DNA of 19,706 bases from Oscillospiraceae bacterium (GCA_017438675.1 JAFRUW010000279.1:1-19706), one strand, 5' to 3'. Counted from the stretch's first letter, positions 6,798 through 14,177 are shown. The notes: generated from the sequence alone by a model not told the origin. Numbers and translations are program-made.

Positions 6798-7283
6798 ATG
6801 AGACTTCTGGGCTGTATAGTATATATCGCCGTTCTGGGGCTTGGCTCCCACTATCTGGGCGAGGCACTGCCGAGAGACCGGTTTGATCCGGGCAGCTTCC
6901 CGTACAGTGAATTCTGGTGGGAAAAAAGCGGCAGGGTATATAAGCTCCTGCGCGTAAAAAAGTGGAAAAACAAAATGCCTGACGCCAGCAGGTACTTTAA
7001 GGATATGGTGCCCAAGCGCATCATAGGTATGACAAGCTCCGAAAACATCGAGGTGCTTGTGAAGGAGACCTGCGTGGCGGAGTTTACCCATTATCTGCTC
7101 TGTGTTTTGTCCGGCGGCGTATGCTTCATCTGGAAGGATGGCGGCGGAGCGGTGATCTGGATAATATCCATAGTCTGCAACCTTGTTTTTGTGATAATAC
7201 AGAGGTACAACAGGCCGCACCTTATCAAGCTGGCAGATAAGCTCAAAATTCGTGAGGAGAGACTCAAAGTATGCGCGTATTGA
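6798..7283 (+). CDS. Membrane protein resembling glycosyl-4,4'-diaponeurosporenoate acyltransferase (CrtO family)
   Basis: A 161-aa membrane protein. The block FWWEKSGRVYKLLRVKKWKNKMPD (residues 39-62) is the hallmark of the CrtO-type acyltransferase family, known from staphyloxanthin synthesis, where CrtO acylates a glycosylated carotenoid. Hydrophobic segments lie at residues 3-20, about 95-111 and about 117-136. No carotenoid genes are visible here, so the family name is probably not the function; sitting between a PlsC-like acyltransferase and a glycolipid glycosyltransferase, it more plausibly acylates or otherwise modifies a glycolipid. That is inference. GAGGTGA at 6788-6794 overlaps the plsC stop region, and the 3' end overlaps the next gene by 13 nt, so it is likely translationally coupled to both neighbours. 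Confidence 0.65.
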   Translation: MRLLGCIVYIAVLGLGSHYLGEALPRDRFDPGSFPYSEFWWEKSGRVYKLLRVKKWKNKMPDASRYFKDMVPKRIIGMTSSENIEVLVKETCVAEFTHYLLCVLSGGVCFIWKDGGGAVIWIISIVCNLVFVIIQRYNRPHLIKLADKLKIREERLKVCAY

Positions 7284-8407
7284 TTTTATCCTGCAATACC
7301 GGCGAGGGACACAATTCCGCTGCCAAGGCCATTGCGGAGATATTAACCAGTCGTGGTATCGAATATGAAAAGAAAGACGCCCTTGCCTGTTTTTCAAAAA
7401 GAATATCGACGCTTGTCTGCAAAGGACATGTCACGATATACAAAAAGATCCCCAAGGTTTTCGGAGCGGGCTATAAGATAATCGAAAACCACGCTCCCAG
7501 GCCCGGGAAACACTCCGCCATGTATAAGCTCATAAGTACAGGCGGAAAAAAGATGCGGGAACTTGTGGCGGCAGGGGATTACACTTCGGTGATCTCCGTC
7601 CACCCCTTTGCGTCCATTATGCTCACAAAAGCCATGGAAAATGATCCTCTGGATGTTTTCACATATTTTGTAGCCACCGATTACACCTGCTCTCCCGGCG
7701 TTGCCGAGTGCAGGGCGACGCGCATGTTCATTCCCCACAGGGATCTGATCCCCGAGTTTGTGGAAATGGGGGTAAGGGAGGATATACTGGTTCCCAGCGG
7801 CATCCCTGTCCGTCAGGCGCTGTACGGCAAAAGAGACGCGTCATCGGCAAGAGAGCAGCTTGATCTTCCCGAGGATAAGAAGATAATCCTCCTTGCCTGC
7901 GGGAGTATGGGCTGCGGCCCCATACAGAATCTTGCGGAGAAGCTTCTTCATGTGTGCTCCGATGACACCATGATCGTTTCCGTCTGCGGCACCAACAAAA
8001 AGCTGTACCGGAAAATGACAGCCTTCGCCGGAGAAAACGACCGTATCAGAGTGGTGGGATTTACCGACCTCATGCACCTTTATATGGACGCGGCCGATGT
8101 GGCAGTCACAAAGCCCGGCGGCCTCAGCTCCACGGAGGCGGCAGTCAAGGGGCTGCCCCTGATATTTGTGGATGCTGTTCCCGGCTGCGAGACATACAAT
8201 CTGAACTTCTTCGTTAAAAACGGGTTTGCCGAATCCGTTGATACCGTGGAAGGCATTACGGAGCTCGTCCGCCGCTATGCGGAGGATAAAGAGCTGCGGG
8301 ACAAAATGAGCGAAAGGCTGCGGGCGAACTTTTCCGGGAACGCCGCAGAGATAATCTGCGACCGCATGGAGCGTGACGCGGCGGATTCACTGAATGAGGT
8401 GATGTAA
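7271..8407 (+). CDS. MGDG synthase/UgtP-like glycosyltransferase (GT28)
   Basis: A 378-aa glycosyltransferase of the MurG-like fold, in the family of monogalactosyldiacylglycerol synthases and diacylglycerol glucosyltransferases (UgtP). The N-terminal domain starts MRVLILSCNTGEGHNSAAKAIAE (GEGHN at 11-15), typical of the MGDG-synthase N domain, with SVHPFASIMLTKAM further on. The C-terminal nucleotide-sugar domain contains ILLACGSMGCGP and the signature TKPGGLSSTEAAVKGLPLIF. Expected role: transfer of a hexose from a UDP-sugar to diacylglycerol, giving membrane glycolipid or the lipoteichoic acid anchor. It starts at ATG 7271 with GAGGAGAG at 7254-7261, inside the end of the preceding gene. 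Its TAA overlaps the next ATG (TAATG). The sugar donor and number of sugars added cannot be predicted. Confidence 0.88.
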   Translation: MRVLILSCNTGEGHNSAAKAIAEILTSRGIEYEKKDALACFSKRISTLVCKGHVTIYKKIPKVFGAGYKIIENHAPRPGKHSAMYKLISTGGKKMRELVAAGDYTSVISVHPFASIMLTKAMENDPLDVFTYFVATDYTCSPGVAECRATRMFIPHRDLIPEFVEMGVREDILVPSGIPVRQALYGKRDASSAREQLDLPEDKKIILLACGSMGCGPIQNLAEKLLHVCSDDTMIVSVCGTNKKLYRKMTAFAGENDRIRVVGFTDLMHLYMDAADVAVTKPGGLSSTEAAVKGLPLIFVDAVPGCETYNLNFFVKNGFAESVDTVEGITELVRRYAEDKELRDKMSERLRANFSGNAAEIICDRMERDAADSLNEVM

Positions 8408-8940
8408 TGGAGAAAAGGTACGGTTTTATCCATGAAAAAATCGATATAAAAATCCTTGTCCTGTTCATTCTGGATAAGCTTTCCGCCCCTGTTGATCTGA
8501 ACATGCTGTCGGAGATCATGGCATCCTGTGACGACGGGATCAGCTATTTCGATTTTACCGATTCCATGTCGGAGCTTGCGGAAACAGGTCATATCGAGTC
8601 CGGTGACAGAGGTTACGCCATAACCGAGCAGGGGAGGAAGATCAGTAAGATAACCGAAAGCGGCATTCCTTACTCCGTCAGGGTCAAGGCGGAGAAAAGT
8701 GCCGCCAGGGCTTCTGAGGCGCTGAGGCGCGATTCCATGATAAAGACCTCCCACACGTTAAAGACGAGAGGCGGCAATATTGTCAGCCTTTCCATGTCCG
8801 ACGGCGTCAGCGACATCATAAATATCGAGATACTTTCCGCCGGCGAGGATCAGTCCCTCCGCATGGAGGAGAATTTCCGCAAAAGCGCGGAGGTTATGTA
8901 CCTGAAGATCGCCCAGATGCTCACCGACGGGATCGAATAA
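8407..8940 (+). CDS. DUF4364 family protein, winged-helix-like
   Basis: A 177-aa soluble protein of the clostridial DUF4364 family. The N-terminal ~85 residues look like a winged helix (IHEKIDIKILVLFILDKLSAPVDLNMLSEIMAS...SELAETGHIESGDRGYAITEQGRKI), which suggests a DNA- or partner-binding regulator; the C-terminal half is a mixed domain with no known activity. No ligand motif or membrane segment is visible. Its ATG overlaps the stop of the glycosyltransferase gene (TAATG), so it is translationally coupled and last in the operon. A role in regulating or supporting this lipid operon is plausible from position only. A long terminator hairpin starts directly after its stop. Confidence 0.75.
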   Translation: MEKRYGFIHEKIDIKILVLFILDKLSAPVDLNMLSEIMASCDDGISYFDFTDSMSELAETGHIESGDRGYAITEQGRKISKITESGIPYSVRVKAEKSAARASEALRRDSMIKTSHTLKTRGGNIVSLSMSDGVSDIINIEILSAGEDQSLRMEENFRKSAEVMYLKIAQMLTDGIE

Positions 8941-8988
8941 AAAAAGAATTCTCCTAATACTTTTGTGATTAGGAGAATTCTTTTTAAT
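8941..8988 (+). terminator. Terminator of the lipid operon (18-bp stem)
   Basis: 8941-8958 pairs perfectly with 8968-8985 (18 bp, core GAATTCTCCTAAT), loop of 9 nt, T5 in the 3' arm. The A5 on the left makes it bidirectional. Its stem is AT-rich, unlike the GC-rich terminators elsewhere in the window. Confidence 0.92.
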
Positions 8989-9010
8989 CGGTTTTTTGTT
9001 TCATTACTTC

Positions 9011-9039
9011 TTGTGAATTATTTCCGTATATGATATACT
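9011..9039 (+). promoter_or_regulatory. Promoter of the restriction-modification cassette
   Basis: TTGTGA at 9011-9016, a 17-nt spacer, and TATACT at 9034-9039. The endonuclease gene follows with AAGGAGAT at 9079-9086. No separate control gene or C-box is seen. Confidence 0.72.
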
Positions 9040-9091
9040 TTGAATATAAATGATTATGGCTTTTTTATCCGAAATATGAAGGAGATGCGAG

Positions 9092-9751
9092 ATGAGTATA
9101 GAGAGTTATATTCCGCGCTCAATCCTGGAAAAATTTGAATTCTATGATTATGGACATGCTCTTGATATATTGACCAGCACTTATCCTGATGAATGGAATG
9201 ACTTGCTTGATTGTCTGGATAGCTTTAGGCTGACGAAATCTGATATAAAGATGGCAGGCGGTAATAAGAGCCTTATTCCCAAACGGTTTGATGAGATTAT
9301 GTTTCCAAAGGGATGGAAAGAGGTCAAAATCACTGCTGATCTCTTAATAAAAAAGGGCGAGAGGAGTTCCAGGAGTGGAAAGAGGGATTTTAGAGCGGAT
9401 CGAGTTGAGGAGATAACCGTAAAAGGATATATTGATGGTCATAATGTGGATTTCGTTAAAAACAAGGTTGCTTTTGATTTGGAATGGAACAGTAAAGATC
9501 AGACCTTTGACAGAGATCTTCTTGCCATGAGAAGCTATTTTGATGCAAGAATAATTGACGTTGGAATTATTATCACCAGATCTGAGGAACTGAATGATGT
9601 TTTTGCTTCACTTGGAAAAGAGATTAAGGATAAATACGGTGCATCAACAACATGGATGGGGAAACTACAGCCGCGTTTGCAAGCGAGACGAAACGGCGGT
9701 TGTCCGATTTTGGCAATAGGTATACGAAAGAATTGTATCGTGGATGAGTAG
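9092..9751 (+). CDS. Type II restriction endonuclease, BglII family
   Basis: A 219-aa protein matching the BglII/BstYI-type endonuclease family, which cleaves short palindromic sites of the GATC-core type; the exact site here is not known. The likely PD-(D/E)XK-type active site is D120-X8-D129-L-E131, within VDFVKNKVAFDLEWNSKDQTFDRDL; EWN.KD..FDRDL is a family hallmark. BglII itself has D-X8-E-X-Q, so the exact residues differ. The start is ATG 9092 behind AAGGAGAT. It is the first gene of a two-gene unit, 15 nt ahead of the methyltransferase. AT-rich codons (AAA, GAT, ATA) contrast with both neighbouring operons, suggesting horizontal acquisition. Length is normal and no frameshift is visible, so it is probably active. 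Confidence 0.82.
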   Translation: MSIESYIPRSILEKFEFYDYGHALDILTSTYPDEWNDLLDCLDSFRLTKSDIKMAGGNKSLIPKRFDEIMFPKGWKEVKITADLLIKKGERSSRSGKRDFRADRVEEITVKGYIDGHNVDFVKNKVAFDLEWNSKDQTFDRDLLAMRSYFDARIIDVGIIITRSEELNDVFASLGKEIKDKYGASTTWMGKLQPRLQARRNGGCPILAIGIRKNCIVDE

Positions 9752-9766
9752 TTTTTGAGGTGTATT

Positions 9767-10447
9767 ATGAGCGAAGTTTTAGAAACAATACTTGATTTAC
9801 AAAATTTCACTTCCGGAAAAAAGTATAAAACTATTTATGCAGATCCGCCTTGGCAGTTTCAAAACAGAACTGGCAAAGTAGCGCCTGAGCATAAGAGGCT
9901 CAAACGGTATGAAACGATGTGCCTTGAAGATATAAAGAGTCTGCCGGTTGTTGAAATAGCCGATGCAAGAAGTCATCTGTATCTATGGGTTCCGAATGCG
10001 CTGCTTCCTGAAGGCTTGGAAGTGATGAAAGCATGGGGATTTGAGTATAAATCAAATATAATTTGGGAAAAGGTTCGTCATGATGGAAAGCCTGATGGCA
10101 GAGGGGTAGGTTTTTATTTCAGAAACGTTACCGAGATTTTGCTGTTTGGAATACGTGGAAACAATAACAGAACGCTTCAACCCGCAAGGTCACAGGTTAA
10201 TCTTGTTCGCAGCATAAAAAGAGAACATAGCCGCAAACCGGATGAAATAATACCGATTATAGAAGCCTGTTCCCCCGGCCCATATATAGAATTATTCGCA
10301 AGAGGTCAACGAGAAGGTTGGGATATGTGGGGAAATCAAGCAGATGAAACATACGAACCAACATGGAATACGTATTCAAATCATACGGTGGCCAGAATAA
10401 AAAAGGATGAACAGAGAACATATGAACAAATGAGCTTAATTCTATAA
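9767..10447 (+). CDS. MT-A70 family adenine-N6 DNA methyltransferase
   Basis: A 226-aa methyltransferase of the MT-A70 family, expected to methylate adenine N6 with S-adenosylmethionine. The catalytic motif DPPW is at 26-29 (TIYADPPWQFQNRTG), followed by LYLWVPNALLPEGLEVMKAWGFEYKSNIIWEK and the C-terminal YIELFARGQREGWDMWG that closes the SAM pocket. MT-A70 proteins are RNA methylases in eukaryotes, but small bacterial members next to restriction genes are modification enzymes, so the job here is to protect the host site from the BglII-family endonuclease upstream. The start is ATG 9767 with GAGGTG at 9757-9762; a TTG at 9755 is too close to that site and less likely. It has the same AT-rich codon use as its partner. 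Confidence 0.88.
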   Translation: MSEVLETILDLQNFTSGKKYKTIYADPPWQFQNRTGKVAPEHKRLKRYETMCLEDIKSLPVVEIADARSHLYLWVPNALLPEGLEVMKAWGFEYKSNIIWEKVRHDGKPDGRGVGFYFRNVTEILLFGIRGNNNRTLQPARSQVNLVRSIKREHSRKPDEIIPIIEACSPGPYIELFARGQREGWDMWGNQADETYEPTWNTYSNHTVARIKKDEQRTYEQMSLIL

Positions 10448-10460
10448 CGATAACAAATGC

Positions 10461-10505
10461 GAACGGTTCATATCAGGAAAACACTGGAATGAACCGTTCT
10501 GTTAT
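10461..10505 (+). terminator. Likely terminator of the restriction-modification cassette
   Basis: An 11-bp perfect stem GAACGGTTCAT/ATGAACCGTTC (10461-10471 with 10489-10499) with a 17-nt loop containing a further CAG/CTG pairing. The tail TGTTATTATG is T-rich but interrupted, so termination may be incomplete. Confidence 0.65.
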
Positions 10506-10541
10506 TATGCTTATTATGAAGTTGGCTTCTTAGCAATAACA

Positions 10542-10596
10542 CTCCCCTGTGAGACAGAACAGACTGTCCGCAGGGGAGCGTTTTTGCTTTTTTATG
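10542..10596. terminator. Strong hairpin between convergent units
   Basis: CTCCCCTG/CAGGGGAG (10542-10549 with 10571-10578) encloses GACAG/CTGTC (10553-10557 with 10564-10568). On the plus strand it is followed by CGTTTTTGCTTTTTT, so it fits a plus-strand terminator backing up the previous one. It lies 22 nt past the stop of the leftward lipoprotein gene and probably ends that transcript too. Confidence 0.75.
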
Positions 10597-10600
10597 GAGT

Positions 10601-11992
10601 TTAATAGTTCTTGATTGCTTTTATGATGGACTGGCTGTCGTACCTTGTTGTGTCCATGGCCCAGACGGCGGAGTCGGTGTCGAACTTCTCGTTGAGCTTC
10701 GCTTCATATTCCTCAGCGGTGACTGATTCACCTGCCCAGGTGTAATCCGCCTCATAGGGATCATTGGATTTCACGATGTAGCTTCCCTCGGCAAGGGTTA
10801 TGAACTTCCCGTTTTCGATGGTGTAGATAACGTCGAAATAGGAGCCCATCCTGCCGCCGGATTCCCGGAAAAGGTTTTTCCCCTTGAGGAATGACAGACT
10901 GTCGATGGTGAGATACTGGGACACCACTTTGCCGTCAGCATAAGTGGCAAGCTCGCTTCCGCCTGCGGTGGTGAGATAGTCCACATACAGCTCGGGGATG
11001 GCGTCGCCGTTTATGTCTACAAGATAGAAGCCGTAGGACTCAAAGCCGAAGGAGCCGTCCATACCCAGCCTGTTGTCGTTTATGAAGTCTGTGTACGCGG
11101 TCTTCCAGTCCGCACTTTTCGTGGTGCTCTCATGCTTGCTGAGGTCAAGGAGCTTGTAGGGAAGGGAAGTGAAGTCCTCGGTGTTGAGGTCGTGCATGTA
11201 GTAGTCCCCGCCGGCAAGAGAGTAGACGGCAGCGGTCATGCAGAGCTGCCCGTCTTCGTTAAAGTAAAGCTGGGAGCTCTTGATATTGTCGCCGGAGATG
11301 GTATTGGAAAGCTGTCTGTTGAAGAATTCGGCGGTTTCCCTGTCAGTAACGATGTTGTCTATGGCAGAGCCGAACATGCTCCAGAACTTGGAGCCCAGCA
11401 GATCTTCGGCTTTCTTTTCAAACTGCGTCTCCGTGAGTCCGGCCTTTGTGATCATGTCGGAATTGGACAGGCGCAGATCGTTCTTAACATCGTAATTGTA
11501 AACCTGGAACTCGGAGTTGTCCCATATGCCCAGGCTTTCGATGACCAGAGACAGAATGCCGTCATTGACAGCCCACTTGTAGTTGATTGTGTAATAGCCG
11601 ACTTCTGCGTTTTTCGGCCCCTTATCGGAGAAGATGAAGCTTATATTTGTGTAGTCGTTATCGGGATTGAAGAAGTATTTGTCGATCTCATTGTTTATGG
11701 CCTTGGCGCCGGGGGCGTCAAGGTTGATCCTCGGGATGTGGTATTCAAGATCCAGATCCTGCCCGAACTCGTCCTTGCCGGTGTACGTGTATGTATGGTT
11801 TTCGACGACGAGATCGCCCACGGGCTCATCTTCCTCCTGCTCCTCCTGAGGCTCTTCCTCAGCCGGGGGTTCTTCAGGCTCCTCAGTTTCCTGGGGGGCA
11901 TCCTCGGCAGGCTTGCCGGAGTTTCCGGCACAGCAAGTCAGTCCGAACAGCATTGCCAGGCAAAGGAACAATAGTATTAGTTTTTTAAGCAT
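10601..11992 (-). CDS. Acidic-linker lipoprotein with a DUF3298-like body
   Basis: A 463-aa exported lipoprotein. The N-terminus MLKKLILLFLCLAMLFGLTCCAGN has a lysine start, a hydrophobic core and a lipobox-like end (Cys20 or Cys21). A Pro/Glu-rich linker (about residues 27-62) follows, probably spanning the wall. The middle region (HTYTYTGKDEFGQDLDLEYHIPRINL...AINNEIDKYF) resembles the DUF4163/DUF3298 domains of secreted Firmicutes proteins, and the last third contains an EF-hand-like LVDINGDAIPELYVDY segment common in clostridial surface proteins. Function unknown. I take the second Met (11990-11992) as the start because AAAGGGGA lies just upstream; the first Met, 18 nt earlier, has no binding site. 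It is transcribed leftward from its own promoter at 12037-12065. The domain call is moderate, the lipoprotein call strong. Confidence 0.78.
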   Translation of the reverse strand: MLKKLILLFLCLAMLFGLTCCAGNSGKPAEDAPQETEEPEEPPAEEEPQEEQEEDEPVGDLVVENHTYTYTGKDEFGQDLDLEYHIPRINLDAPGAKAINNEIDKYFFNPDNDYTNISFIFSDKGPKNAEVGYYTINYKWAVNDGILSLVIESLGIWDNSEFQVYNYDVKNDLRLSNSDMITKAGLTETQFEKKAEDLLGSKFWSMFGSAIDNIVTDRETAEFFNRQLSNTISGDNIKSSQLYFNEDGQLCMTAAVYSLAGGDYYMHDLNTEDFTSLPYKLLDLSKHESTTKSADWKTAYTDFINDNRLGMDGSFGFESYGFYLVDINGDAIPELYVDYLTTAGGSELATYADGKVVSQYLTIDSLSFLKGKNLFRESGGRMGSYFDVIYTIENGKFITLAEGSYIVKSNDPYEADYTWAGESVTAEEYEAKLNEKFDTDSAVWAMDTTRYDSQSIIKAIKNY

Positions 11993-12036
11993 GACGGTAT
12001 CCCCTTTCATGGTAGCTTAAATATCATACCTACTAT

Positions 12037-12089
12037 ATAATACTATAAACTGACCTTTAAGTCAATTACAGAGCAGTTAAAGGTCAGTT
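12037..12089 (-). promoter_or_regulatory. Lipoprotein promoter overlapped by an operator-like inverted repeat
   Basis: On the minus strand: TTGACT (12060-12065), a 17-nt spacer, TATTAT (12037-12042). Overlapping it is a 16-bp palindrome-like site CTGAC-CTTTAA-GTCAA (12050-12065), the 5-6-5 layout of Crp/Fnr operators, and a wider 13-bp perfect inverted repeat AACTGACCTTTAA/TTAAAGGTCAGTT (12048-12060 with 12077-12089). A Crp/Fnr-type regulator is encoded immediately upstream. The larger repeat could instead act as that gene's terminator, though it is AT-rich. Confidence 0.65.
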
Positions 12090-12105
12090 ACAGAATAATG
12101 CCGAT

Positions 12106-12771
12106 CTATTCAAAAATCCTTCTCAGAGCTTCGGGGTCGAGTATTGTTACAGCGCCGCGTCGGAGCGTTATATAGCCTTTGCCGGCAAATCGGTTCAGAT
12201 TCCGGGTGACCACCTCCCGGGCGGTACCCAGATACTTTGCGATCCTGTCATGGGTCGCGGATATATCCCTGCCGCATCGCCTGTACTCGGAGTACAAAAA
12301 TTCCGCCAGACGGTGATCCACAGGGGTAAACAGGAGATGCTGCATGGTTTGGATCACCTCAAGAAGACGGTCTGTGGTGGTCTTTTTTCCGTAGCACTCA
12401 AAATATACGTTTGACTGATTCAGCTTCAGGCACACCGGGGCGCTGATGACCATGACAACGGCGTTTTCCTCCACGGTGAACTGAGGGTCAAAGGACAGCC
12501 TTCCGAACACGCAGGAGGCAGTCAGCATACAGACGTCGCCCTTGTGAAGGTGAGATACGGTGATCTCCCTTCCTTCGTTGGACAACAGCGACAGACGGAT
12601 GACGCCGCTTACTACAAGCAGCATACCCATGCACTCGTCATCGGTGCTGTCGATCATGGAGCCGGCTTTGTAAGCGGTGAAATACGTTGCACGGATCACC
12701 GACTCCTTTTCCACGGCTGTGAGTTTGTCCCAGAAGGGGAATGTTTCGAGATATCTGAGTTTGTCAGTCAT
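12106..12771 (-). CDS. Crp/Fnr family transcriptional regulator
   Basis: A 221-aa regulator with a cyclic-nucleotide-type beta-roll (about residues 10-125: GSMIDSTDDECMGMLLVVSGVIRLSLLSNEGREITVSHLHKGDVC), a long dimer helix, and a C-terminal Crp-type winged helix (about 160-221: SATHDRIAKYLGTAREVVTRNLNRFAGKGYITLRRGAVTILD). The recognition helix region is GTAREVVTRNLNRF. There is no N-terminal Cys cluster for an Fnr iron-sulfur site, and the phosphate-binding residues of true Crp are not clear, so the signal is unknown. It lies 13 nt downstream of the AEC permease gene on the same strand and is very likely co-transcribed with it. The operator-like site 17-56 nt beyond its stop suggests that it may control the adjacent lipoprotein gene. 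Confidence 0.88.
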   Translation of the reverse strand: MTDKLRYLETFPFWDKLTAVEKESVIRATYFTAYKAGSMIDSTDDECMGMLLVVSGVIRLSLLSNEGREITVSHLHKGDVCMLTASCVFGRLSFDPQFTVEENAVVMVISAPVCLKLNQSNVYFECYGKKTTTDRLLEVIQTMQHLLFTPVDHRLAEFLYSEYRRCGRDISATHDRIAKYLGTAREVVTRNLNRFAGKGYITLRRGAVTILDPEALRRIFE

Positions 12772-12784
12772 TTTGCGCCTCGCT

Positions 12785-13720
12785 TTAAGGATACAGTCTG
12801 TCCAGAATAAAGGTGAATGCAGGAAGTGTCACGATTGACAGCAGGGTGGAGACCAGTATGGCCACGGCGCTCTCGCTCACCGCGTTCCGGTCTTTTTCAT
12901 AGGCGATTATGTAAGAGGTGGTTATTGCGGCCACAGGGAGGGCGGAATAGACCACGGCGATTTTTATATACTGGGGGTCGATGCGGGTAAAGCTCAGAAC
13001 CAGAAGGGTCAGAAGGGGAGCCGCAAGACACCGCAGCCCCACGGTGACGAATGCCTTGGGGAAGCGGAGAATGCTCTTAAGGTCGATGTGGGACAGGGAC
13101 ATGCCGCAGAGGATCATGCCCACGGGACTTGAAACGGAGCCCACGCTGTCCATGACCTGATAGAGGAAGTCCGGAAGGGCGATGTTTGCAAAATACAGAA
13201 TGAGGCCGATCACCACCGCTGCGGTGGGAGGTGTGACCAGGAGCCTGACGGCGTCCCTTGCGCTTTTTACACTGCTTTCGCCGGAAAAGTTCACGCTGGC
13301 AAAGAAATATATGATGACCCTGATGGGCACAACGAAAATGTTGTACAGAAACAGGCCGTTTGCCCCGTAAAGCGCCTCCATCACCGGCATACCGAAGTAT
13401 GTGTAGTTGCAGAAGGTGGTGCCGAAGCGGACAAGCCTTCCGGAGGAGCCTTTGCCCGCGATGCGATACCCGATCTGGCCGATGACGAAAAAGGAGGCGG
13501 TCATCACAACGCTCATAATGAGCAGGGTCATGAGACCGGAGAGCTCCGACGGGTCAAAGGCTTTGTTGAGCGATACGATTATGAGGCATGGCAGGCTCAC
13601 ATCGATGACGAATTTCGACAGGGACGCTTCAAAATCATCGGGGAACATCTTCATTTTCCCGATAAAAAGTCCCAGGAACACGAGAAGGGAAATCTCAAGG
13701 GCGAGTTTTAAGGCAAGCAT
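12785..13720 (-). CDS. AEC family permease (auxin efflux carrier/malate permease type)
   Basis: A 311-aa integral membrane protein with about ten helices, two halves of five, as in the AEC/Mem_trans family. Bacterial members export or import organic acids such as malate or other small metabolites; the substrate here is unknown. Visible family features are the N-terminal helix with GLFIGKMKMFPDD, LSKFVIDVSLPCLI, the conserved FCNYTYFGMPVMEALYG, and the second-half SSPVGMILCGMSLSHI and ALPVAAITTSYIIAY. The minus-strand start has GGAGATGA about 8 nt upstream and a consensus promoter 30-55 nt upstream. It is the first gene of a two-gene operon with the Crp/Fnr regulator, whose signal may therefore be related to the transported compound (inference). 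Confidence 0.9.
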   Translation of the reverse strand: MLALKLALEISLLVFLGLFIGKMKMFPDDFEASLSKFVIDVSLPCLIIVSLNKAFDPSELSGLMTLLIMSVVMTASFFVIGQIGYRIAGKGSSGRLVRFGTTFCNYTYFGMPVMEALYGANGLFLYNIFVVPIRVIIYFFASVNFSGESSVKSARDAVRLLVTPPTAAVVIGLILYFANIALPDFLYQVMDSVGSVSSPVGMILCGMSLSHIDLKSILRFPKAFVTVGLRCLAAPLLTLLVLSFTRIDPQYIKIAVVYSALPVAAITTSYIIAYEKDRNAVSESAVAILVSTLLSIVTLPAFTFILDRLYP

Positions 13721-13746
13721 TTTTGATCATCTCCAATACAACTACA

Positions 13747-13775
13747 AATATATGGAACGGAGGGATAATTGTCAA
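13747..13775 (-). promoter_or_regulatory. Promoter of the AEC permease-regulator operon
   Basis: Minus strand: a consensus TTGACA (13770-13775), a 17-nt spacer, and TATATT (13747-13752). Confidence 0.82.
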
Positions 13776-13830
13776 GAAAAATGTCGGGGGAGAACGGATA
13801 TAGACAAGGGATTCTGTCATCATTTACTAA

Positions 13831-13875
13831 AGAAAAAGGGCTGCCGGTGCACTATTCCGACAGCCCTGAGTTTTT
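13831..13875. terminator. Bidirectional terminator
   Basis: AGGGCTG/CAGCCCT (13837-13843 with 13861-13867) with inner CGG/CCG pairing. It has T5 on the plus strand (13871-13875) and a T-run on the minus strand from AAAAA at 13833-13837. It could stop leftward read-through from obgE before it reaches the permease operon. Confidence 0.7.
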
Positions 13876-14151
13876 GTCCCACCTTTTAAGATGGGCATTT
13901 AAGAAAGAAAGGAAAGAAGAAATTATGAAGAAAACAGTAACATATTTTGACCTTTTGCTCTCATTCCGGCACTAAAATGAGTTCCAAGTCTTCATTTGCC
14001 TGTTACGCTTATTTAGACGCTGCGCGGTTATGATTTGTTCCCGCTTTTTATAAAAACATTTTTTGATAGTTTTTACCGTGTCCGGTCTCCTCATTGCATT
14101 ATATGCGGGAGCGGCGGGAATGTGAAAAAACAGAGTCAGGATAACAAAAGA

Positions 14152-14177
14152 GGGACAGCCGCGAGGGCTGCCCCTAC
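14152..14177 (-). repeat. GTAGGGGC-type intergenic repeat hairpin
   Basis: GGG-A-CAGCC / GGCTG-C-CCC (14152-14160 with 14166-14174) with a GCGAG loop. On the minus strand it begins GTAGGGGCAGCCCTCGC, resembling short dispersed elements I recall from Oscillospiraceae intergenic regions. The copy number in this genome cannot be checked here. Confidence 0.5.

Noticed and set aside
11132..11974. A 280-aa plus-strand frame opposite the lipoprotein gene.
   Set aside because: It is antisense to a protein with a clear signal peptide, lipobox and linker; its valine/leucine-rich composition is a shadow of that coding strand.
13925..13975. A 16-codon frame with a purine-rich upstream region.
   Set aside because: It is very short, has no promoter and no family match, and chance occurrence is likely.
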